Assembly (NCBI RefSeq): GCF_000485595.1
Contig: NW_014577526.1
Coordinates: 185,220-209,307, forward strand
Source: Priapulus caudatus
Lineage: Eukaryota; Priapulida; Priapulimorpha; Priapulimorphida; Priapulidae
Reading direction: 5' to 3'
DNA: 24,088 nucleotides
Shown: positions 1-9,300 of the stretch, one piece after another
Position numbering within the stretch: the stretch's first letter is position 1
Layout: the number at the start of each line of letters is the position of its first letter
Translations under genes and position numbers: made by a program
The notes under the pieces: generated by a model
What the model saw: the letters and a program-made list of their open reading frames with translations, nothing else
The model's database searches: none
What the model was told of the DNA's origin: nothing

Positions 1-240
1 GCGTGACCTACCTCGTGACCCCTACGTGTGGGCGCTGCGTGACCTACCTCGTGACCCCTATGTGTGAGCGATGCGTGACCTATCTCGTGACCCGTACGTG
101 TGGGCGCTGCGTGACCTACCTCGTGACCCCTACGTGTGGGCGCTGCGTGACCTACCTCGTGACCCCTACGTGTGAGCGCTGCGTGACCTACCTCGTGACC
201 CCTACGCGTGGGCGCGGCATGACCTACCTCGTGACCTCTG
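1..240. repeat. 36-bp minisatellite containing a splice donor in most units
   Basis: Six full units start at 1, 37, 73, 109, 145 and 181, with a partial unit at 217-240. The array begins before the window. Unit consensus on plus: GCGTGACCTACCTCGTGACC, then CCTACGTGTGGGCGCT. On minus each unit contains GGTCACGAG|GTAGGTC, the exact end and donor of exon 10. Unit 3 has a C-to-T change that destroys its GT. The long plus-strand open frame here is only the repeat read in one frame. Confidence 0.95.
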
Positions 241-389
241 GCGCATAGTTCGTCCTTGATGCAGTCAAGGTCGCTGCGCAGCTGCTCGACGATGGCCGTC
301 TGACGCTGCAGCTTCACCTGCGACTCGAGCAGCTTGTTCTCGACGTCCTTGAACGCCTTGTCCTTCATCTCGATCACCTCGTGCAGACG
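228..389 (-). CDS. CDK5RAP2: Centrosomin-family exon 10, coiled coil; last one in window
   Basis: The 54-codon exon lies between CTTCCCGCAG and GAG|GTAGGT. It encodes coiled coil (RLHEVIEMKDKAFKDVENKL, later VEQLRSDLDCIKDEL). It is markedly GC-rich compared with the introns. Its last nine bases and donor (GGTCACGAG|GTAGGTCA) are the same string found in nearly every unit of the adjoining 36-bp minisatellite. The gene continues left of the window. Confidence 0.87.
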
Positions 390-3300
390 CTGCGGGAAGA
401 CGACGTGCGCCGGTCAGTTGTCGCGATGTGACAGACGTGTGGAATGAACGACATGCCGGCGGTTCCGGAACGGCGAGCGGTTCGCGAACTCGGGAATAAA
501 GTACTAATGGGACTAAACGTATTGTCAAATTCTTACCTGATAAGATTGTTTCTCAACCTGTTAAAAATCCAAAAAATCTGGACGATTTGATATTATGATC
601 CTGACATTAATTGCTTGCTATGGGCTATGTATGAGTCACGAGTGTATGTTTACATCGAACAATATAGTAAAATAGGAAGTATAATGCAGCAATTTAACCA
701 TTAAAAGTGAACAGAATTACTTACATGTTGTGAAAAAGTTGAAATATTTTTTTTAATTTTTTACTATTTACGGTGACGTAATCACTTTAACCCGCTCGCA
801 ATTATGCGAGATCGACATCTCGATCCGTGAAAGTAGCTGTTAGTTTTTTGATTCATGCCCACATTTACACGCTTCATGCTGAGTTCTGCATTTGTGCACG
901 ACCCGCCTATATGATGGTAGTAATGTTAGACTGAGGTGTGGTAGTGATTCCACGGCTACAGCTGGCATTCGCCACTTTCGCAAAATGCGATGAATAAAAA
1001 CCAGCGGAGATTTTATTACACTAAGCGGCGAATACAATTGGTGAATGATTTAACTGCTCACAGAATTAACATTGAATAATCGTGAATCGTCAAATTGCAG
1101 TGTTGTGTCGTAAAATGTTGTCGTACACCTCTTTTCCTATAGTACCCATCACCTGTTTCCGCTTGGCTTAGCACATACGATAAAGGGAACAGTGGCTATA
1201 GTTTTTTTATTGGTGGCTAAAAAATAACTTTGGTGACTCAAGTCTTGGCTCAAACTTCAAAACATCCAGAGGTAGCCCTGGATTCTATGCGACACCTTGA
1301 CACTGGAATACTGTCGTGAGTACAGCTAGACTGAATACCTGGATCGTGCCGTCCTTATCACCTAGCTGGCCAGTGTAGCCGATCGGATCCACCTGAAACA
1401 TAAGGAATCATTTTCCTCATCTGAGCCTTCTTCATCTTAAATGATATATCGACACGAATATTTTCGAGGCAATAATTCTTCATCGTATCTCATGGATCGG
1501 TTTGTGCAGCTGATGATCAATCATGAATAGCAGACGATTGATCACTCGAATTAGAAGTCTCGACTGATTTCTGACACGAGCGTTGACAGCGCGCGATGTG
1601 GAACAGCAGGGAAGTGTGACGTTAACAATCACGCGTTCGGGATGATGACGATGACAATCACCTGCACAGACGCTATGTCTCGCGACCACGGTGCCAGATT
1701 CACGGACAGCTCGCTCACTTGTCGGCCGGAACCCGGCTGCTCTAGCTCGTCGTCACCAACCTGTGGAATGCACACGCGAAGCAAATCTGTTATAGTTACG
1801 CAACGATGCAAACTTGTTACAGTTACACAACGATGCAAACTTGTTACAGTTACGCAACGATAGAAACTTGTTATAGTTACAGAAAATGTGACGGATTTAC
1901 AACAACTGCCGTGAATACTACCTCGAGTTTGTTGTTCTCTATGATCGTCTGAAGCCTGATGTTCTGGCTTTCTAGAGCTTCCACTTGTTGTCTTGCATTG
2001 TTTAAGCTCTCCCGGGTGGTGTCCAGTTCCTAGAACACAGGTTAACACATGGACACAGCACGCATGCATGGACTTCGCATTGAAACTGGTTAACATATTT
2101 CACCCGTAAGTCTGGCGTTTAGGAGTCGGAATACAATTGAACTCGGATTAGTTGGTATTTGCAGTTCGAAATTTTGCAGGTCGTTTTCGTATTTTATGTA
2201 ACATGATGAATAATGGAGCATTACTTGTTACCTGAGCAGTGCCTGCATGTATGTGCGCGCGTGCACGGTTTTCCACCAACCACATCTTATAACAATATAT
2301 AATAACTATCAGGGAGCTGCATTTAGATGCACGGCCACGCGAATAGTCCACACGAAGCAGTCATCTTGAGGTATTTCGCGTAATACCTCGTGGACAATTA
2401 CTGACATCCGCACCACATCTTATCGCCACAGAACACCGACCACTGAAGCCCACCTAAGCTTAACGATGTCACCTATGGCATACCTGCTGCACATGTCTGA
2501 GACGCGCCTGACAGGTGTTGATCTGATTGTTCATCTGTCGTTCAACCAGCACTCGTTCTTCCTCCAACTCGAGACCATGCTGTAGCTCGAGCGTATCCAG
2601 ACCCGACCTACAATCACACGTCGTCGAAGAAATATCAGTGTCATCATTCCTCAGCGGGTTTTATTAAATATTATTGTTTTGAAAGTACTTCTCGCCTACG
2701 AGTAGAAGTATCAGGAGAAATAGGATGAGGCGCTAGGCCCTCAAGTTAAGCAGCCACTGGGCTCGCAGCGTGGTCAGGCTTAATATAACGACGGTGAGAA
2801 ATACTACTACCAACTAAAACACCACTATAAAATACATGGTGTAAAAGTCAAAGTGTGCGGCTGAATTCGCGGTGTGCCGTCTTCTAACGAAACCTCCAAT
2901 CATTCACAACTATTATGACAACTACGTATTTCAAGAGACAGCCGTGTCTACCGTGCAATGTAACACCTCTTACAGTCACCATTGAATACCATCTGATGAT
3001 TTCAGTTTTTTATATATATCCTAATGATCAGCTCACTTGTGCAAATCTTAGTTGAGCAAAATGTCTAGCAACATTTTTTGCTATATAGGTCTATGCAGTA
3101 AATTGTAATGAGTCCTAATTACATAATGATAATATAAGATGTGCATGGGATTATTACGGTTGTAAAAATAATACCTCTGCACTAACTACTAGAACTAGAG
3201 ATGCATCACATACTTAGCACGCTGTAGCAGTTCTTGCTTCTCCATGAGTTCTTTCTTAAGGCTTTCTACCTCAACATTCAGTTCCACGTTCTAAAAAAGA

Positions 3301-6300
3301 GAGAACGAACCTCCTTTTTATCTGGCAGCAGAACAACCTATCACCTCTACATACAACCCAAAAATTCACATTTTCACATAAATGTAAAATTACCTATCTA
3401 GGAGATTAACGGTTATAGCGTAGACTGAATAAACTTGTATGTCGTTTACTAACGAAAACCTACTAGTACTAATGCCGTGACAAAGCAGACACGGCTGACA
3501 AAAATCAACGCCAGATCTACAACCAATATAAGTTCTTTTGTAAATCGGCCAACCCGTGTTGAGGAAAGAACACTCTATCAATAGAGGTTATGTTTCAGAC
3601 AGATGATGTGTGTGCATGTGTTTCTGTGCGTATGCGTGCATGCGTGTCTGTGTGTGTGTGTGTGTGCGTGCGTGCGTGCACGCATGCCTGTATGTGCACG
3701 TGCCTACATTCGTACGTGCGTGTATGCGTGAGTGTGTGTGTGTGAGTGTATGTGCGCATGCCTACATTCGTACGTGCGTGTGTCTGTGTGAGTGCATGTA
3801 GCATTGGCTGCCGCATATATAAGACTCTCACGGTTTTGAAGAGCTCCTCTTTGTCACCGGCAAACTGCTTCTCCTCCAGGAAGAAAATACGCAGCTTCAA
3901 GCTAAAGTTCTCCTTCTGAAGGTCAGCTATTTGCTGCAACGAACACAGAAGGAAGCTTAGCACATCTACAGTCAGAGCCAGGATTTTGGGCCCCAGCCAC
4001 CATACACAATCAGGGCTTCACACAGCTACGTGATAACAATACACTGAACATCAGTCATGCCATGACAAATCACTCAGTGATTACATTAAATTAGCATCTG
4101 AACAAAGTACTTCAACAACTCGTAAATCTGATCTAGCAGATTCCATCCAGAGATGATGATTGATCATCTCTTGATAGGATACGAATTAATGCATTTTAAC
4201 TTAATAGGCAGCATATTTTGCGAAGTAATTTAGCATTTTTGACATTTGGCACATTTAGAGTGCAATGCGTGTATTACGTTCGGAGGTTGCACAAATATTG
4301 TTCAGCGTGCTGTTATTTAAATTTATTGAATTACAAAGATTTCGCATTAACACGTTATAGGGAGCCTCTCATTAAATTCTTCTGGTTATTACATTTGCCT
4401 TATTAACTTTTGTGTGACCATCTGGCCATGACTCAACATTCTCTTCTATCTGATTCACATGCATGAGCAGTAAAATCATCAAACACACTTGTACTGGCAC
4501 ATAATGCACGACGAATTCCACACTAGTAACGATGTTAAATTCCAGTCAGAGAAATGGTGGCAACTGCAGTGGAAAAGGCGTAGAAAGCCCCGAATACCTG
4601 GTCATATTCTTTCATCGTTCGCTTTCTCGGGGTGATGCCACCTGCTACGTCAGGCAAGTCTGCAACACAGATGTTACATATATATATATATATACATTTA
4701 TCGCTTAGATTTATCATCCATTGAAAAAAAATGACAACAAGTTGTACCAGTTATGAAACATTTTAAAGCAATATGTTCATGCTGAATTAAAAATATACAA
4801 GTAAGTAAGACTAGAAAATTTCAAAGGAGCAAGTTAACAGAGACTTTTTTCTCAATCCTGACAAAAAAAACTTTGAATGGAGGGAGACCCCTGTACAAGT
4901 TTGCCATCTAACCTGAGTCCGACATTATTGCCAACGCCTCCTTGGACAGTTTCGGCAGCTTTGCAGGATTCGTACTGGAAGCAACGACATAGATTAACGT
5001 TACACGATTCCGGCACAAACTAATCACAACTAGTAGAAATCGAACGCGTCGTTTGTGACAGTGCAAGGGTCGCCGCTTGGCTGAAAAACAGCGAGCACAT
5101 TGTTGCGCTTGCATGTTCGCGAGCTGACACCGAGAAATTACGATCTTAGAATGCATCGAGCAGTATTAGCAAACAGGAGGACGCACGCCATCGTGTAGAA
5201 CACAGGGACGAGCAGGCTGTGTTCCAGTTACTTTTTCCTTCGCCCCAGGCCATGCATGAGAGCGAGACGCGTTTTTACACCGCGAACTTGCTGCATCAGC
5301 AAGAAAGGGCGAACACAGGGCAAGAGGGAGGAAGAGAGAGAGAGAGAGAGAGAACAAGAGAGAGAGAGAGAGAGAGATGGGAAAGAACGCGAGCGAGAGA
5401 GAGAGATAGAGGCTTAATTTATGCACAATCTCATTTCCCAATCTCAACCAGCGTTTAAACTGACACGTGTGTACGACATGGTGACTCGTGTCAATGCCGG
5501 GGCGAGTGAGTACAATCTAGGATGAAACCACATCTAACGAGACAGCTGCGTAACTGCTGATGCAAATGAACAAGCAACGATGAGCTCAATCAGTTAATTA
5601 CTTCGGGCCGGCCGCGCGGACGACGTCCCCTGCGGGCCATTGTGTAAAAACATCGACTTTGATCAAATCACGTAGATCAATAATGCATTACGATGGCAGG
5701 TGATAATGCATTGATTGGTGCAGCACCGCGTACCGGAGGTTTTACGGGGCCGAGCCAACGTAAACCAGTGGGTGAAAATTTAATAACGAGCTTTCGGCGA
5801 TTAATTATTTACGCCTTATCATAAGGCACAATGTACATGTGCTCGAAACTTAATCTCGAAATGTATACGTACGTCAGTGTGGACGTACAGTCCACACTTT
5901 GAGGCTAGTTCCGCACGGCAATATAAAAGGTTATATATGCAGGGTTAGAAATTAATTTTTGAACAAGAGGATCCAACGGACTCCCTGTCCTCAAAAAGAA
6001 GGAGCCCGTAGCAAAATGAGGGAGTCCGTACTTCGTAGTCTGAAGTTCAAAACTAAAGCACAACAACAAAAACGCATGTGCGTATTTGAAGATTCATGCG
6101 ATGCACGTCTGTCAAATTTTCTTTGGACATTTGGTTGAAAAAATACGGTAATTCCGTGAGATAGTGCTCTGGAACGAACTTGTTAGTAAAAAAAAAAAAT
6201 TGTTAGTAAATAAATGCACATACTAGAATTTTCAAGGAGTCCGACAGTAAATCAGGGAGTATTTGACTCCGGAATCCCGTTAATTTCGCACCCTGGCCTG

Positions 6301-9300
6301 TACATATATGTCATTGCAAAAAAACCGGCTGAGAACAGTGTAGATCTAATAAGTCTCATATACCACTACAAAGCGACAAAAATTTTCGGTCACATTCAGG
6401 TTAAAGTGAATATATTGTATCTTGTTTTCAGAATCACACAGAACATGCACACCGAATTGTAAAATTTGAAGAAACAACATTTCTAATTGGTATTGTTTGT
6501 CATGTGAACATATAAATGCACATGTATGATGTCCCTACCTGAATAAGGTACGCACGTACAGCAATATTCGCTTACACTATGGCTTATATGGCACAATGCC
6601 TCAAGTTTACAATTATTAATCCATAAATTAATCAGTGCAGCTACAACACTGATTGACTCCAACGTTACGGATATACCAGACATACCACAGCTACATGGTA
6701 GCTTATTATACTCACTGGGAGCAATAATGGCTTTCTCATGCCACACAACTACTCGTATGTCGGCATTGATTTCAAAATGTACCATCATTAGTAGACGCAT
6801 TAGAGTTCAATGACGTGCTGTTGTTTGCAAATAACTCGCCATATTAAAGTTATGGTGAACATTATATTATCAGGTTGTATAATATGAATGAATCCAGGGC
6901 CTAATCCAAGCCATTTTTCATACCAAATAGCGGCACCCAAATTATGACCCCTAGCAAAATGCCCAAATTACAAAATTCATAAAACGCCCAAATTAGCAGA
7001 GCTCTGATGCAGATCTCCATGTTTCTATCGTTACGTAGGCACTGTTTTATACTAAAATGCTCATATAAGATCTATAATCTATTAGGCGCGTTCACACTGG
7101 CGGGAATTAGCGGGATGCAGATCTCGTTTTTTGCATCGCGATCGAAATACCGAGATTTTTACAAGTGTGAACGCAAAAATCTCACTAAGTATCGTGATCA
7201 GCATCACGCTGCAAATCGCACTTTTGACTGCGATTATTTGAAATTAGCGCGATTAATTGCACCGCGGCGTGTGTGAACGCTCGCGCAAATAATCCCGGTA
7301 TTTTCTATCCCATCATTCTAAGCGATCGTATCAACATCCGGCAGTGAGCATGCGCAGTTCGATTAATAGAATTATCCCGCTCGGCGATTAGCGAGATATT
7401 TCCGCCTGTGTGAACAACGACACAATTATCTCGGTATTTCCATCCGTGGTTTTTCTTGTGTGTGAACACGCCTATTATCTGAATAAAATGTGTCACCCAA
7501 ACGCCCAATTTAATGTGATAGATAAGTATATATATATATATATAATTTGTTTACGCTCACTACGCTCGCCATGGGTGCCTGTTAGCAGCTAGCTTTTAAG
7601 CAGCTGCACTGCTTTTAGCTTTTAAGCAGCTGCACTGCTTTTAGCTTTTAAGCAGCTTTTAAGCAGCTGCCATTAAGCACAGAGCTAGATTAGGCCCTGG
7701 AATCTGATAAAGTTACCTGTGACAGAGTGTGCAGTTCACACTAGTGCAAAGCTAGCAGACATACCATAAACCTATGGATATCAACATCTAGGTTCATTGA
7801 TACAGGCACAGACGACCACTGCGCATGATGACCTGCTAATAATCATATTCAATAAAAAGATAATCAAATAATCTAGCTGTTCAGCTTCAGATGTTTTACA
7901 ATTGGAAACTTTCCATTGATAATCACTATTTACTTATTATATCAAGAGCAAATAATACCTATTATTAGCTCTTGATTATATGAAATGCTAGATAATACCA
8001 AGAGCAGATAAAGAAGATCCTTCTTTATCTGCTCTTGATAATACTATAGACGTTTTATTTTATATGAATACAAATGGAGTATGTTGTGATTCAATGATTT
8101 TAGGTGCAAGGTCATCTAACCTAAATGTGAAATTCACACGCAGATGTGATATCACTTGTAAGTGATACTTACCTAAATCTTTATTAGCCTGATGCTGCAC
8201 ATGAGAAAGCAAAAATAATATATAAAACTCTCCTGCCATAGCATTTAGTAGGACTGTCATCGATATCAACGCCATCGATATATCGCACTGGATTTGCGTG
8301 CGATATCGATATCGAAAAAAATTTCAGAATAGTGATCCGGTACAGTAAAATAGTATTAGTAAAAAACCGTAGTGTTGTAACCTTACCCCTCATAAGTTAT
8401 TCTGCTAAAATATGAGATGGTATTCTCTACTGCATGTGGTGTTTTTAACAAGAGGGAGAGTTTGGTGTTATATTATATTAGTTATATTATACGAATCGGA
8501 TCACATCGGATCGAAATATCGGAAAAAAATGTTTTAATAACCGAATCGAAATATTTTGATATCAATGACAGCCCTAGCATTTAGTATATTATAGGTCTGA
8601 ATATGACACAGTCATTCATGCACTGATTCCATGATGAGCATAGGAAAGTTGATGTAACCATGAGAACTCAGAAGTAATAAAATTATACATATTAAAATTG
8701 TTGTGTATAATTGAATTTGAGGTGGAACTAGTAGCGAATTAATCACCATAGCAGGATTAAAGATAATGCATACATGTGAAGATTCAGAAACAACATCCAC
8801 AAAACTCCTAAAAACCGACAACATTTCTTACTGTTCATGAAAAGAATGCTAAATGCAAATCCAGTTGAGCATGGACTGAACACAAAAATTACTAATATAC
8901 ACACTTATTCAGCCATATATATATATACTAACCCTAAAAGTACTGTCTAACATCATATTTACTTACCCACATTGTGATGTTTTTGTGATTTCAATAAGGT
9001 AATAATAATCATATAGCATAATAGAATGCAGTAATTTGGCTAGCTGCCCATTTTATTAACTACACCATGTATGTTTTTCATAAGAGAACTGACAGTAGTG
9101 AAAGTTTATACGTGCACATTCGTTAGTTTTGCATTGTACACACAAGTGTTTTGGTAAACAGGTTTAAACTCTTTACAGTTACGGCAAACGAATACCACTC
9201 AATGTTTCTTAGGGCTGATACAACTCAATTACAGTAGTACTCTCTACCAGTTTCCCCACATTTAGTTTAGTTTAGTTAATTTTTAGTTGCCTCAGAGGCA

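Larger units (their letters stand above)
6895..7699. mobile_element. Non-autonomous DNA transposon with a nested insertion
   Basis: The termini CAGGGCCTAATC and GATTAGGCCCTG are perfect 12-bp inverted repeats. GAATC flanks both ends (6890-6894 and 7700-7704). The 805 bp include a separate 388-bp element (7085-7472) and a 26-bp tandem repeat near the right end. No transposase frame is present. The family cannot be set from this. Confidence 0.8.

Noticed and set aside
3-248. 81-codon plus-strand open frame with repeated TYLVTPTCGRCV
   Set aside because: It is a 36-bp minisatellite read in one frame; no start context or flanking gene.
5166-5458. Ser/Leu-rich and Arg/Glu-rich open frames
   Set aside because: Both come from the GA microsatellite.
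5876-5898. Perfect small hairpin as a fourth palindromic insertion
   Set aside because: No direct repeats flank it. The same applies to the hairpins at 11617-11639 and 13373-13393.
7007-7276. 89-codon plus open frame
   Set aside because: It crosses the border of a MITE, so it cannot be an old gene.
8173-8194. 22-nt microexon as part of the main centrosomin transcript
   Set aside because: Its borders are excellent, but exon 1 ends in phase 2 and this piece would then read a stop (TAG). Exon 2 at 4913-4974 fits both neighbours without it. Kept only as an alternative-transcript idea.
8936-9070. Strong donor-like site on minus (GTGG|GTAAGT) as an intermediate centrosomin exon
   Set aside because: The nearest usable acceptor gives an in-frame stop, and no pyrimidine tract is present.
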